Below, piece after piece: positions 1-8,868 of a stretch of DNA of 64,000 nt. The position numbers and the translations under genes are program-made. Source of the stretch: Arthrobacter sp. MA-N2 (lineage in GTDB: Bacteria; Actinomycetota; Actinomycetes; Actinomycetales; Micrococcaceae). The stretch is from positions 1,550,694-1,614,693 of the forward strand of contig NZ_KI912155.1 of NCBI RefSeq assembly GCF_000517125.1, written 5' to 3'. How positions within the stretch are numbered: the first letter of the stretch is position 1; each line of letters starts with the position of its first letter. The notes under the pieces are model-generated. The model worked only from the letters and a program-made list of their open reading frames with translations. It searched no databases and was not told the DNA's origin.

Positions 1-450
1 GGAATCAATGACGGGGTCGGTCCATTTGATGAGCTGCCGCCCCACAACGCCCGCCACCACGGTTGATGCCAAGGGCTTGGATACCGACGCGAGCTTGAAC
101 ACCGTGTCAGGACCGATCGGTTCCGGTTTCCCGACCTCCCGGATGCCGAAGCCCTTGGCGTACACCACCTCATCCTGGTACACCACGGCCACAGCCATTC
201 CCGGCAGTCCGGTTTGTTCCATGGCGTCTTGGACCAATCCGTCGAGCTTGGCCAAGGCATTGGTGACCTTTGCCCGGTCCAGCAGCGGTTCGATCTGTCC
301 CGGGGGAGCCGGAAGCAGTGATGCGGACGCCTGCGGCTCGGTGTGTGCTGTTTCACCCGTGCAGGCAGACAGTACTGAAATACCCGCGATACCGGCCGCT
401 CCAAGCCCGATCGATTTGAGCAGCACACGTCTATCCGGAGAAAGGTCCAT
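1..450 (-). CDS. Beta-lactamase-fold serine hydrolase lipoprotein (3' part missing)
   Basis: The first 150 residues are present; the C-terminus runs off the left edge. The N-terminus has an Arg-Arg pair (DRRVLLK), a hydrophobic stretch and a lipobox LSAC ending at Cys30, so it is probably exported, perhaps by Tat, and lipid-anchored. SVSK at 122-125 fits the Ser-x-x-Lys nucleophile motif of class C beta-lactamases, penicillin-binding proteins and related esterases, and is preceded by the family-typical FKLA. The YxN and KTG motifs would lie outside the window, so substrate cannot be judged. It is more likely a general D-Ala-D-Ala peptidase or esterase-like protein than a resistance enzyme. 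Confidence 0.8.
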   Translation of the reverse strand, partial: MDLSPDRRVLLKSIGLGAAGIAGISVLSACTGETAHTEPQASASLLPAPPGQIEPLLDRAKVTNALAKLDGLVQDAMEQTGLPGMAVAVVYQDEVVYAKGFGIREVGKPEPIGPDTVFKLASVSKPLASTVVAGVVGRQLIKWTDPVIDS

Positions 451-456
451 GAATGC

Positions 457-1917
457 TCACAACCCGTACTTCTCAAGCAGCCGCAGCCACACCTCGCTGA
501 TCGTGGGGAACGACGGCACAGCATGCCATAGCCTGTCCAAGGGGACTTCGCCCACAATGGCAATAGTGGCACCGTGCAGAAGTTCAGCGACGCCAGGCCC
601 CGCAAAGGTCGCCCCGACCACCACTTTGTGGTCCTCGTCCACCACGAGTTGCGCCCAGCCTTCGTAATTCTCCGAATGCAGCTGGGCGCCGGACACATTG
701 ATGGGGACTTCCACCGCTGTGGCGTTGATGCCCTTCTGCAATGCCTGTTGGAGGCTCGGGCCCACGGATGCGAGCTCCGGATCCGTGAACACCACGCTGG
801 GGATCGCGTATTCGTCGGCTGTCTTGGCCAGGGGGCTCCAGGGTTTCGGCGCGCCGTGGAGGGTTCCCTTGGCACGCGCCACGATGGCGTCGCCAGCGGC
901 CCGGGCCTCGTACTTGCCTTGATGAGTGAGGAGGGCCGAACCCGCCGCGTCACCGGCCGCGTAGAGCCACAGTCCGCTGGTACCGTCGCTGGCAGTCCCC
1001 TCCACCAAACCGCTCGAGTCCGTGGTGAGCCGCAAAGCCTTGCCTTCTTCGGCGTCGAGCCCCACGTTCTCAAGCCCCAAATTGTCCAGGTTGGGTCGCC
1101 GGCCCGTCGCCACCAGCAACTCGTCAGAGTTCAGGACGGTCCCGTCCCCGAGGGTGACGGTGAACGCATGGTCCGCGTCATGTTCGACGCGCGTGGTGTC
1201 CGTCCCGAGCCGGAGATCGACGCCGTCGGCCCGCAACCCTGCGGCAACCAGCTGGGCGGCTTCCTCTGGAAAAGTGCTGAGCAGCCTCCCCCGGGCGACG
1301 AGCGTGACAGACGAGCCCAAGCGGGCAAACGCCTGGGCAAGTTCGACCCCCGCGACGCCGCCGCCCAGCACCACGAACCGTTCAGGGATGCTCCGCGCCG
1401 AGGTGGCGCCGCGGGTTGTCCAATAGGGGACGTCGCGCAGGCCTGCAATCTTCGGCATGACCGGTGTGGAGCCCGTGGCCACGACTACGGCGTGGTGGGC
1501 CTTGAGCGAATAGCTGTTGCCGTCCTTGCCATCGACTTGGACTTCGCGGGGGCCCGTGATGCGCGCCCGGCCCCGGACCAGTTCGATGCCTGTGTCTACG
1601 AGCCACTGCACGGCGCCGTCGTCTTGCCACTTGTTGGTGAAGTAGTCGCGGTACTTCAGGACAGATGCGGCATCCAGGACCTTCGTGACGGCGTCGGCTG
1701 CTCCGGGCACGGATTGGGCGGCGTGCAGGGCAGTTCCAGGCCGAAGGAGCGCTTTGGACGGTATGCAGGCCCAGTAGGAGCACTCCCCGCCGACCAGCTC
1801 GGTCTCCACAATCGCTGTGGTGAGGCCTCCCCGGACCGTTCTGTCTGCAACGTTCTCACCCACGGCTCCGGCGCCGATCACAATGACATCGAATTCCCGG
1901 ATGTTCTCCTCAGCCAT
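457..1917 (-). CDS. Flavin-dependent pyridine nucleotide-disulfide oxidoreductase, dihydrolipoamide dehydrogenase-like
   Basis: The 486-residue protein has an FAD-binding GAGAVGEN motif near residues 15-22, a redox pair Cys46-x4-Cys51 in GGECSYWACIPSK, a central NAD(P)H Rossmann motif (GGGVAGVE) and a second FAD motif ending AAGDAAG. This is the layout of lipoamide dehydrogenase, mercuric reductase and quinone reductases of the class-I disulfide reductase family. The dimer-interface catalytic His-Pro-Thr is absent: the site reads SFPTISE with Phe470 at the His position. A classic lipoamide dehydrogenase role is therefore unlikely, and a quinone or other electron-acceptor reductase is more plausible. 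It sits 3' of the sialate operon, after a 166-bp gap, and is probably transcribed separately. Confidence 0.85.
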   Translation of the reverse strand: MAEENIREFDVIVIGAGAVGENVADRTVRGGLTTAIVETELVGGECSYWACIPSKALLRPGTALHAAQSVPGAADAVTKVLDAASVLKYRDYFTNKWQDDGAVQWLVDTGIELVRGRARITGPREVQVDGKDGNSYSLKAHHAVVVATGSTPVMPKIAGLRDVPYWTTRGATSARSIPERFVVLGGGVAGVELAQAFARLGSSVTLVARGRLLSTFPEEAAQLVAAGLRADGVDLRLGTDTTRVEHDADHAFTVTLGDGTVLNSDELLVATGRRPNLDNLGLENVGLDAEEGKALRLTTDSSGLVEGTASDGTSGLWLYAAGDAAGSALLTHQGKYEARAAGDAIVARAKGTLHGAPKPWSPLAKTADEYAIPSVVFTDPELASVGPSLQQALQKGINATAVEVPINVSGAQLHSENYEGWAQLVVDEDHKVVVGATFAGPGVAELLHGATIAIVGEVPLDRLWHAVPSFPTISEVWLRLLEKYGL

Positions 1918-2083
1918 GGGAGAAGCCTACGCCCGGACGCAGCTTCGGATCAGGGACCCGGCGACGGATTCTGCGGGATCATTCCTCGAAGCCGAATCGT
2001 CAAGCCTGTGTTTGCGCGGATGTTTTCCAACAGAATGCGAATGATCCAGCGGAATTGAGCAGCCTTGGGGCGACCGTACGCTG

Positions 2084-2770
2084 CTAGCCGTGCATCGCAC
2101 CCTTGAACCAGCCGGTGATGCTGGCCGGATGCGTGATTGCGGTACCCACGACGACGGCGAACGCACCGGCGTCGAGGGCTTGGCGGGCCTGGGCAGGGGT
2201 ATGGATGCGGCCCTCGGCGATGAGTGGCGTGCCTAGTCCAGCGCCGGCGATCTCCGCGAGGAGCTCGAGGTCGGGGCCATCGGTCTTGGGACGTTCACCG
2301 GTGTATCCGGCGAGCGTGGTGCCGATCAGGTCCGCACCCGCGTCGACCGCGGCCGCCGCATCGGCGTAGGAACCGCAATCGGCCATCACCAAGGCATGCG
2401 TTTGCGCGTGAAGTCCGTCGACCGTCTGCTTGAGGCTCAGGCCGTCAGGACGCGGGCGGCGCGTGCCGTCGATGGCCACAACGTGGGCTCCCGCGTTCGC
2501 GACGGCGAGGGCGTGGCGGAGCGTCGGGGTAATGAAGACGCCATCGTGCCCGTCCTTCCAGAGTCCGATCACCGGGACCTCGACAGCCGTTCGGGTGAAC
2601 TGGACGTCCGCGAGGCCTTGGACACGGATTGCCGCGGCACCACCGATTACCGCCGACGCCGCCACTTGGCCTGTGGTTCGGGGATCGCGCATGGGCTCGC
2701 CCGGATAGGCCTGGCAGGAGACGATCAACTGCGAACGGAGGGCTTCGAGGCCTTCAGGGGTCAGGATCAT
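2084..2770 (-). CDS. nanE: N-acetylmannosamine-6-phosphate 2-epimerase
   Basis: The enzyme converts ManNAc-6-P to GlcNAc-6-P, the last committed step of sialic acid breakdown before the GlcNAc pathway. The 228 residues form a TIM-barrel of the NanE family: a conserved CQAYPG start (19-24), a catalytic-lysine region GLWKDG with Lys72 followed by the ITPT phosphate-loop segment, DGTRRPRPDG near 100, and AEGRIHTP carrying the family glutamate. It is the last gene of the operon, 26 bp after nanK. No nagA or nagB follows here, so the GlcNAc-6-P must be handled by genes elsewhere. Confidence 0.92.
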   Translation of the reverse strand: MILTPEGLEALRSQLIVSCQAYPGEPMRDPRTTGQVAASAVIGGAAAIRVQGLADVQFTRTAVEVPVIGLWKDGHDGVFITPTLRHALAVANAGAHVVAIDGTRRPRPDGLSLKQTVDGLHAQTHALVMADCGSYADAAAAVDAGADLIGTTLAGYTGERPKTDGPDLELLAEIAGAGLGTPLIAEGRIHTPAQARQALDAGAFAVVVGTAITHPASITGWFKGAMHG

Positions 2771-2796
2771 GGGGTCTCCTTGCGAGGTTTTCGTTA

Positions 2797-3735
2797 TTAG
2801 TTCAGGACAAGCTTGGCTGCGCCCACAATGGCCGCGGTGTTCCCGAGCGCCGCACGGAGCACGGGAATGTCAGCGAGCGGGCCCATGAGCTCCTTGCGCA
2901 TGGCCCGTTCCATGGGTTTCCACCAGAGATCTCCGGCGTCTGCCAGGCCACCGGAAACTACTACCGTCTCCGGGTCGAGGATGTTGACGAGCCCACCGAG
3001 GGCCTGTCCGGCGGCACCTGCGCCCGCGCCAATAGCCTTGATGGCGGCAGCATCGCCCTGGAGCGCCAAGGCAAACACGGCTCGCGTATCCGGTACGTCG
3101 GGCGAGCCGCCGAAACGCACGAAGGATTCATGGATGGCCGGGCCGGAAGCGATCGCCTCAACATGGCCGGAACCGCCGCACACGCAGGGGAGCGCCTTAC
3201 CTTCGTGGTAGGCATACGGCGACGCAAAATGACCTACGTGGCCGCCCACATAGCGATGCCCCAAAACAGGAGATCCGTCCAGCACAAAACTGCCGCCGAC
3301 TCCGGTCCCGAAGGCCACCATGAGCGAACTCGACGACCCCGCAGCCGCCCCACGCCACGCCTCGCCCAAGGCATGCGCATGGACGTCGTTGACAGCCCTG
3401 ACCGAGTCCCGCGGGAGTCCCAGCCGTTCCGCCAGGCCCGCAGCCAACCCGGTCCCGGCCCACCCCAGGATCGAGTCGGTAGCGGAAACCACAGTCCCGC
3501 TCACAGCATCAATGACGCCGGCAGAACCGACGCCGACACGCCCGACGGCGATTCCCTCGCCTGCCGCGCGCCGCATGAGCCATGCGACGAGCGCCGCCGT
3601 AGCACCCAGAATGGCGTTGCCACCCTCGCGATTGAGCGTGGGGATTTGCTCCGAAAACAACACACTCCCGTCGGCGGCAACAACGCCGGCGGCGGTCTTG
3701 GTCCCACCAAGATCGACACCGATCACGTGCATCAT
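2797..3735 (-). CDS. nanK: ROK-family N-acetylmannosamine kinase
   Basis: This kinase phosphorylates ManNAc released by the lyase. The 312-residue reading starts at the first of two adjacent ATGs, where AAGGAC lies a few bases upstream. A longer frame to 3810 would add only an arginine-rich tail encoded by a 12-bp tandem repeat. Visible features are the ATP loop DLGGTKT (8-14), catalytic Asn-Asp at 116-117 in AVNDVHAHALGE and the ROK zinc site, with His residues at 166/169 and a CVCGGSGHVE motif. The third cysteine of the usual CxCGxxGCxE is replaced by His191. Glucokinase is the alternative, but its position between nanA and nanE argues for ManNAc. Confidence 0.88.
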   Translation of the reverse strand: MMHVIGVDLGGTKTAAGVVAADGSVLFSEQIPTLNREGGNAILGATAALVAWLMRRAAGEGIAVGRVGVGSAGVIDAVSGTVVSATDSILGWAGTGLAAGLAERLGLPRDSVRAVNDVHAHALGEAWRGAAAGSSSSLMVAFGTGVGGSFVLDGSPVLGHRYVGGHVGHFASPYAYHEGKALPCVCGGSGHVEAIASGPAIHESFVRFGGSPDVPDTRAVFALALQGDAAAIKAIGAGAGAAGQALGGLVNILDPETVVVSGGLADAGDLWWKPMERAMRKELMGPLADIPVLRAALGNTAAIVGAAKLVLN

Positions 3736-3750
3736 GTTTTGTCCTTCGGG

Positions 3751-3786
3751 TCTGTTGCGGAGTCTTTTGCGGGGTCTGTTGCGGGG
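3751..3786. repeat. Three tandem 12-bp repeats in the nanK leader
   Basis: Three copies of a TCTKTTGCGGRG unit stand head to tail between nanA and nanK, 16 bp upstream of the nanK start. The unit length is a multiple of three, so copy changes would keep an upstream frame open, but no start in that frame has a better ribosome site. It may only space the two cistrons. Confidence 0.75.
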
Positions 3787-3845
3787 TCCGTCAATGCTGC
3801 CATGCGTCACTGGCCAGCCGTGGGTGGGACGGCTCGAACCCGTCT

Positions 3846-4763
3846 CTAGACCAGGCCGTTGCGTTCCAGGATGACCTTGATTGCGGCGGTTTCTTCGGCG
3901 TTCAGGGAGAGCATGGGGGCGCTCATCGTGTTGGATTCGATGATGCCCATGACCTGGAGGGCGGTCTTGAATGCGCCGAGTCCTGCTGCGCCGCCGGAGA
4001 CCCGGCCGTTGGGGGTGTAGACGATCTCGAAGACGTCCGCCAAGCGGTCCTGTTCGGCTGCGGCTGCCGTCCAGTCTCCGGCCTGGCTGGCATCGAAGAG
4101 GCGGCGGTAGCCGGCGGGGTCAACGTTGCCCAGGCCCGGGACGACGCCTTGGGCACCGCCGAGGAGGGCTCCGTCCACGACCACTTCGTGGCCCGTGAAG
4201 ATGTCGAAGTCGGGGATGTCCTTGGCTGCAAGGAGCAGTTGGCGGAAGGAGACGTCGTCGCCGGAGGAGTCCTTGACGCCCGCGATCACGCCGTCGCGGC
4301 CCAGGCGGACCAAAAGGTCGGTGGGCAGCTTGAAGTGCGTACGGACGGGGACGTCGTAGGCGAAGATCGGCTTGTCCACGGCAGCGTGGATGCTGCGGAA
4401 GTGGGTTTCGGTCTCCTGGGCGTTGCCGATGGCGTAGTACATCGAGGTGACTACGATTGCGTCGGCTCCGAGGTCGATGACCTTCTTGGCTTCTTCGATC
4501 ACGCGGTTGGTGGTTTGTTCGTTGGCGCCCACGACCAGGGGCACGGCACCGGCATTCGCGTCGGCGATCGTGGAGACGACGAGTTCGCGCTCCTCGTTGG
4601 TCATGTAGGGGACCTCGCCTGAGGAGCCCAACACGAAAAGGCCGGACACGCCGCCGTCGAGCAGGTGCTTGGTGACGTTCTTCAGGGACGCGGTGTCAAC
4701 GCGGCCGTCAGCGTGGCGGGGGGTGATGACCGGGGGAATGACGCCCTGGAACTGAGTAGACAC
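3846..4763 (-). CDS. nanA: Dihydrodipicolinate synthase/N-acetylneuraminate lyase family aldolase
   Basis: The 305-residue class-I aldolase shows the Schiff-base lysine in GVKDSSGD (Lys164), the paired tyrosine in FAYDVP (Tyr136) and the substrate carboxylate loop GSSGE (46-50). Family members split N-acetylneuraminate into ManNAc and pyruvate, or make dihydrodipicolinate. The setting, directly followed by nanK and nanE and preceded by a transporter, points to the sialate lyase. It begins 36 bp after the upstream ATPase gene ends. Other 2-keto-3-deoxy sugar acid aldolases share the fold, so activity is inferred from context. Confidence 0.87.
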   Translation of the reverse strand: MSTQFQGVIPPVITPRHADGRVDTASLKNVTKHLLDGGVSGLFVLGSSGEVPYMTNEERELVVSTIADANAGAVPLVVGANEQTTNRVIEEAKKVIDLGADAIVVTSMYYAIGNAQETETHFRSIHAAVDKPIFAYDVPVRTHFKLPTDLLVRLGRDGVIAGVKDSSGDDVSFRQLLLAAKDIPDFDIFTGHEVVVDGALLGGAQGVVPGLGNVDPAGYRRLFDASQAGDWTAAAAEQDRLADVFEIVYTPNGRVSGGAAGLGAFKTALQVMGIIESNTMSAPMLSLNAEETAAIKVILERNGLV

Positions 4764-4799
4764 AGAAATCTCCGTTGTTTGGATCTGAAAGGGAAAAAC

Positions 4800-5618
4800 T
4801 TAGGTGTGGAGCAGGCTTGGTGCGGCGCCGAGCAGCTTCTTGGTGTAGTCGTTGCTTGGGTTGTCGAAGACCTGTGCGGCCGGGCCTTCCTCGACGATCT
4901 GTCCGAAATACATGACGCAGATGCGGTCGGAGACGTAGCGGACCGTCTGGATGTCGTGCGAAATGAACACCATGCCGAGGTTTAGCTGGGTCTTCAGATC
5001 GGACAGGAGGTTCAGGACCTGGGCCCGGACGGAAACATCGAGCGCCGACGTCGGTTCGTCCGCCACGATGATGTCCGGATCCAAAGCGAGGGCGCGCGCG
5101 ATCGCCACGCGCTGGCGCTGGCCGCCGGAAACCTGCGACGGCGTGACCTCGCCTGCCGATTGCGGCAAGCCGACGAGGGCCAGCAGTTCCTTGACTTTCT
5201 CCGAGCGTGACGCGGCGTTGCCGATGCCGTGGACTTGCAGGGGATCGGTGAGGATATCTTCGATGGTCATGCGCGGGTTGAGCGCCGTGGCCGGGTCCTG
5301 GAAGACCACGGATACGGCACGCCCGAATTCCTTGCGCATGCGTGCGTTGCGTTTGATGGCTGGCTTGCCGTGGAACAGCACCTGGCCCGACGTCGGGGCC
5401 TGAAGTCCCACGAGCACCGAAGCGAGCGTGGACTTGCCGCAGCCGGACTCGCCGACGATTCCGACAGTCTCGCCACGGCTGATGCTGAAGTCCACACCGT
5501 TGACGGCCTTGACGATGTTGGGCCGGAAGAGGCTGCCGGTGCGGGCCCGGTGGTGAACCTTGACGTCCTTGAGTTCGATGACCGGCTTGGCTGGGATATC
5601 CCGTTGGGAAGTACTCAC
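4800..5618 (-). CDS. Peptide/sialate ABC transporter ATP-binding protein (OppF/DppF type)
   Basis: The 272-residue nucleotide-binding subunit has Walker A GESGCGKST (56-64), signature VSGGQRQ (163-169) and Walker B IIVADEPTSALD (183-194), plus the oligopeptide-type C-terminal extension after the switch His in SHDIQ. Its start overlaps the end of the fused permease-ATPase gene by 4 bp (ATGA), so the two are translationally coupled. It should pair with the fused ATPase as the second motor domain. In Corynebacterium glutamicum the corresponding sialate transporter genes are called siaEFGI; this gene matches the last position. Confidence 0.9.
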   Translation of the reverse strand: MSTSQRDIPAKPVIELKDVKVHHRARTGSLFRPNIVKAVNGVDFSISRGETVGIVGESGCGKSTLASVLVGLQAPTSGQVLFHGKPAIKRNARMRKEFGRAVSVVFQDPATALNPRMTIEDILTDPLQVHGIGNAASRSEKVKELLALVGLPQSAGEVTPSQVSGGQRQRVAIARALALDPDIIVADEPTSALDVSVRAQVLNLLSDLKTQLNLGMVFISHDIQTVRYVSDRICVMYFGQIVEEGPAAQVFDNPSNDYTKKLLGAAPSLLHT

Positions 5619-7753
5619 TTTGCGTCCTCCTTCAGGTGGCTGGCCCAGTAGTGGTCCCGGTCTGCTCCGCCACCGGCGGATTCAACAACGGTGAGGACCA
5701 ATTGCTGGTTCGGATCGGCGTCGGGCCTCAAGGAGCGGGCCGCAAAGCGGTCGCCCGAAGCGAAATCCCGCGGAGACGGCACGGTGCCGGGGATCTGGTG
5801 GAGGCGGACGGCGTCGGCCTCGATCGAAAGAACTGCGCCCAACAGACCTCGCGTGTATTCGTGCCGCGGGTTCTGCAGGAGCTCGGAAGCCTGTGCCGAT
5901 TCCACTACCTGGCCTGCGTACATGACCGTGATCCGGTGCGCCAAGGAGGCTACCAAAGCGAGGTCGTGGCTGACGAAGACCATGGCGAAGCCGAGCTGTT
6001 CGCGCAGTTCGTTGAGCAGCTCCACCACCTGCTTCTGGACGGTCACGTCCAGGGCCGTGGTGGGTTCGTCGGCCACCACGATCTTCGGCGAGCGGGAAAG
6101 AGCCATGGCGATCAGCACGCGCTGGCGCTGGCCGCCGGAGAGTTCGTGCGGGTAGCTGGCAAGCGTGCGGACGGGATCGAGTTTGACCAGTTCCAGCAAC
6201 TCGGCGGGGGTCTTGCGTCCACCGCGCTTGGTCAGCTGGGTCATCTGCTCCTTGATCTTCATGGACGGGTTGAGCGAGCTCAGCGCATCCTGGTAGACCA
6301 TGGCGATCTGCTCGCCCCGCAGGCCCTGATAGGCCTTGGCGTTGCTGTGCTTCGAGCCGGAATCCAGGAGTTCTTTGCCATCGAAGACGATGGACCCGGT
6401 GATCTCGGCAGTCTTGGGCAGGAGGCCCATGATGGCCAGGGACGTGATGGACTTGCCGCAACCGGATTCGCCCACCAGGCCCATGGTTTCCCCCTCACGG
6501 ACGGTGAAGGAGACGTTGTCCACGATCGCGGTTTCGCCGAAGCGCCCGGGGAAGCGGATGGACAGGTTCTTGACCTCCAGCAGGTTCCTGGCGCCGGCCG
6601 GGACCTGGGGGAGCCGATCGGTACGCTTGGCCTCGATGGAAGCCAGAAGTTCGAGTTCCTTGTCGAGGAGCGCGTGCGGACTCGCCAGGGCAATCCTCGG
6701 ATCGTTCAGGACCGACGCTGTGTAGTCCTCTTCGGAGAGGGGATCGCTGTTTGCCGGCCGAACGCCGTCGAGTTCGTGCTGTTCCACGACCGATGGCTGT
6801 GCCACCGACGTCGCGATTTCGGTATCGACGGCTGCACCCGCCACGGCGGCGCCGGCAAAGGCAGCGGCAGCACCGTCGTCGTCCTTCACCACCGGGGCCT
6901 TGCGCAGCTTCGGGTTCACCATGGCGTCGGTGAGGCCTTCGGCCAGGATGTTCAGCGCAAGGACAGTGAGCAAGATCGTGAGGCCTGCGAAGGTCGTTGC
7001 CCACCAGCCACCTGAAAGGACCAGGTTGCGGCCGTATGAGATCACGTTGCCCCAGGACGGCGCGGGATCCTGGACGCCGGCTCCCAGGAAGGACAGCGAG
7101 GCTTCGAGGATGATGGCGTCGGCCACCATGACCGTGGCGAAAACCAGCACGGGGGCGGCGGTGTTACGGACGATGTGCTTGAGCAGGATGTAGGGGCGGC
7201 TTGCACCCATCACTCGTTCGGCCCGGACGTAGTCTTCACCGTACTGGGCGAGCACATTGGCGCGGACCACCCGGGCAAGCTGCGGCGTGTAGATGATGGC
7301 GATGGCGACGATGATGGTGGGTACCGAGTTGCCGAAAGCTGCCAGCAGCACGGCTGCGAGGGCGATGCCCGGGAACGCCATGAGGATGTCCATGAGTCGC
7401 ATGATGATCTCGTTGACCGCCTTGCTGGACGTCGCAGCGAGCGAGCCAAGCACGGCGCCGACGACGATCGCGAGGGCCACCGCGCCGAGGCCGATCATCA
7501 GGGAGGATTGGGAACCGTAGAGCAGCCGGGAGAAGACATCACGCCCCAGACGGTCGGTACCGAAGAAATGGTCGCCGTCCGGCGCTTGGGCCGGGATGAA
7601 CGTTTCCAGGGGATCGTGCGGTGCGACGAGGGGCGCGAAGATAGCCGCCAGGCCGATCACCACGAGGAACAACAGGGCAAGACGCGATCCCCAAGGGAGG
7701 GACTTGAAGCGGACGCCCGGGGCGCTGAGCCGTTCAGCAAGTTTGCTGCGCAT
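5615..7753 (-). CDS. Fused ABC transporter permease and ATPase (DppC-DppD type)
   Basis: This 712-residue protein joins two subunits that are usually separate. Residues 1 to about 285 are a DppC/OppC permease with an N-terminal anchor, the FFGTDRLGRDVFSR segment and several membrane helices. An Ala-rich and acidic linker runs from about 290 to 385. The rest is a complete ATPase with Walker A GESGCGKS (428-435), LSGGQ (about 538) and VVADEPTTALD. It lies between the DppB-type permease and the second ATPase and overlaps the latter by 4 bp. Such fusions are known in actinobacterial peptide-type and sialate transporters. The frame is intact, so it is a genuine fusion. Confidence 0.93.
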   Translation of the reverse strand: MRSKLAERLSAPGVRFKSLPWGSRLALLFLVVIGLAAIFAPLVAPHDPLETFIPAQAPDGDHFFGTDRLGRDVFSRLLYGSQSSLMIGLGAVALAIVVGAVLGSLAATSSKAVNEIIMRLMDILMAFPGIALAAVLLAAFGNSVPTIIVAIAIIYTPQLARVVRANVLAQYGEDYVRAERVMGASRPYILLKHIVRNTAAPVLVFATVMVADAIILEASLSFLGAGVQDPAPSWGNVISYGRNLVLSGGWWATTFAGLTILLTVLALNILAEGLTDAMVNPKLRKAPVVKDDDGAAAAFAGAAVAGAAVDTEIATSVAQPSVVEQHELDGVRPANSDPLSEEDYTASVLNDPRIALASPHALLDKELELLASIEAKRTDRLPQVPAGARNLLEVKNLSIRFPGRFGETAIVDNVSFTVREGETMGLVGESGCGKSITSLAIMGLLPKTAEITGSIVFDGKELLDSGSKHSNAKAYQGLRGEQIAMVYQDALSSLNPSMKIKEQMTQLTKRGGRKTPAELLELVKLDPVRTLASYPHELSGGQRQRVLIAMALSRSPKIVVADEPTTALDVTVQKQVVELLNELREQLGFAMVFVSHDLALVASLAHRITVMYAGQVVESAQASELLQNPRHEYTRGLLGAVLSIEADAVRLHQIPGTVPSPRDFASGDRFAARSLRPDADPNQQLVLTVVESAGGGADRDHYWASHLKEDAK

Positions 7754-7755
7754 GG

Positions 7756-8712
7756 CTATACCGTCCTGATTCGGGGGTTGATGAGCAGGTACAGGAGGTC
7801 CACCACGATGTTCACCAGAACGAAGGTGACGGAAATGGTGAGGACCACGCCCTGGACCAGGTTGACGTCCAGGTTGGTGATGCCGTTGAGGATCAGCTGG
7901 CCCATGCCGGGAAGGGCGAAAATCATTTCGATGACGACGGCGCCGCCCAGCAGGTAGCCCACGCGGAGTCCCAGCACGGTCACCGGAGTGACCAGCGCGT
8001 TGCGCAGGACGTTCCTGGAAACCACTTCACGATAGGGGACCCCGTTGCCGATGGCCGTGCGGACGTAGTCGCGGTCCAATTCCTCCACCATCGAGGTGCG
8101 GACCACGCGAATCAGGGAAGCAGACACGGGGATGCCGAGCGCGAGGGCCGGCAGTGCCATCGAGTTGAGCCAGCCGCCGAAGCCGGACTCCGGCGTCGCG
8201 ATTCCACCCGAAGGGAACATCGGGTTGTCACCGAGCGCGAACCACTGGATGAGCAGGATGCCAAGCCAGAAGGACGGGGTGGCGATGGCCGCGATGGAGA
8301 AGATCCGGACCAGCTGGTCCTGCCACTTGTCGCGGTAAAGGGCGCCGATGATGCCGAAAACCAAGGACAGTACGACGGCGATAATCACGCCGAGGAAGGT
8401 CAGCTGGAGGGTCAGCGGGAAGGCCGAGGCAATCATGCTTGCCACCGACTTGGACGGCGGGGTGGTCACGCCAAGATCGAGATGCACGAGCCTGCCCAGG
8501 AAACGGAAGTACTGGATGAACAGGGGATCGTTCAGGCCGTTGTCCTGGCGGTACTGCTGTTTGGCGGCCTCGCTGGCGCCTTCGCCGAGGGCCGAGCTGG
8601 CCTGGTCGCCTGGGGCTGCTTGAAGGACGAGGAAGACCAGCAGCGTGATGCCCAGGATCATCAAGGGCAATGCCGCGAGTCTGCGTCCAAGCAGACGCAA
8701 TATCATGACCAT
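7756..8712 (-). CDS. ABC transporter permease (DppB/OppB type)
   Basis: The 318-residue integral membrane subunit has an N-terminal helix (LPLMILGITLLVFLVLQAAPG), the periplasmic APGDQAS region typical of DppB and about five further hydrophobic segments. The EAA-type coupling loop is seen around REVVSRNVLRNALV. The start at 8712 has GGAG about 6 bp upstream; a second ATG two codons later is possible. It is followed 2 bp later by the fused permease-ATPase gene. A palindromic repeat and about 150 bp separate it from the binding-protein gene upstream. Confidence 0.92.
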   Translation of the reverse strand: MVMILRLLGRRLAALPLMILGITLLVFLVLQAAPGDQASSALGEGASEAAKQQYRQDNGLNDPLFIQYFRFLGRLVHLDLGVTTPPSKSVASMIASAFPLTLQLTFLGVIIAVVLSLVFGIIGALYRDKWQDQLVRIFSIAAIATPSFWLGILLIQWFALGDNPMFPSGGIATPESGFGGWLNSMALPALALGIPVSASLIRVVRTSMVEELDRDYVRTAIGNGVPYREVVSRNVLRNALVTPVTVLGLRVGYLLGGAVVIEMIFALPGMGQLILNGITNLDVNLVQGVVLTISVTFVLVNIVVDLLYLLINPRIRTV

Positions 8713-8786
8713 TTGTTCTCCGGTTTGCTTTGTTGCGGCCGCTGCGTGGCGGTCTCGCGGGGTAGTGCTTCCAAGGGGTGCGCCTC

Positions 8787-8854
8787 CCCCAACTAACTCG
8801 CAGTAGGTGTCGTTTTGAGCCGTCTAAACGACAACAAATGCGAGCTAGTTGGGG
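8787..8854. repeat. Palindromic extragenic repeat, copy A
   Basis: The 68-bp element begins CCCCAACTAACTCGCA and ends TGCGAGCTAGTTGGGG; the outer 16-bp arms pair at 15 positions. An inner GTCGTTT/AAACGAC pair extends the hairpin. It lies between the binding-protein gene and the permease genes of one operon. Such placement (as for REP elements in maltose operons) can protect upstream mRNA and raise binding-protein levels. A clearly related copy occurs at 17224-17289. Confidence 0.9.
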
Positions 8855-8868
8855 TCGGGGGGGTGTGG

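Noticed and set aside
5636..7015. A 459-codon plus-strand frame across the ABC transporter fusion
   Set aside because: The minus-strand fusion has both permease and ATPase motifs; the plus frame has no recognisable domain.
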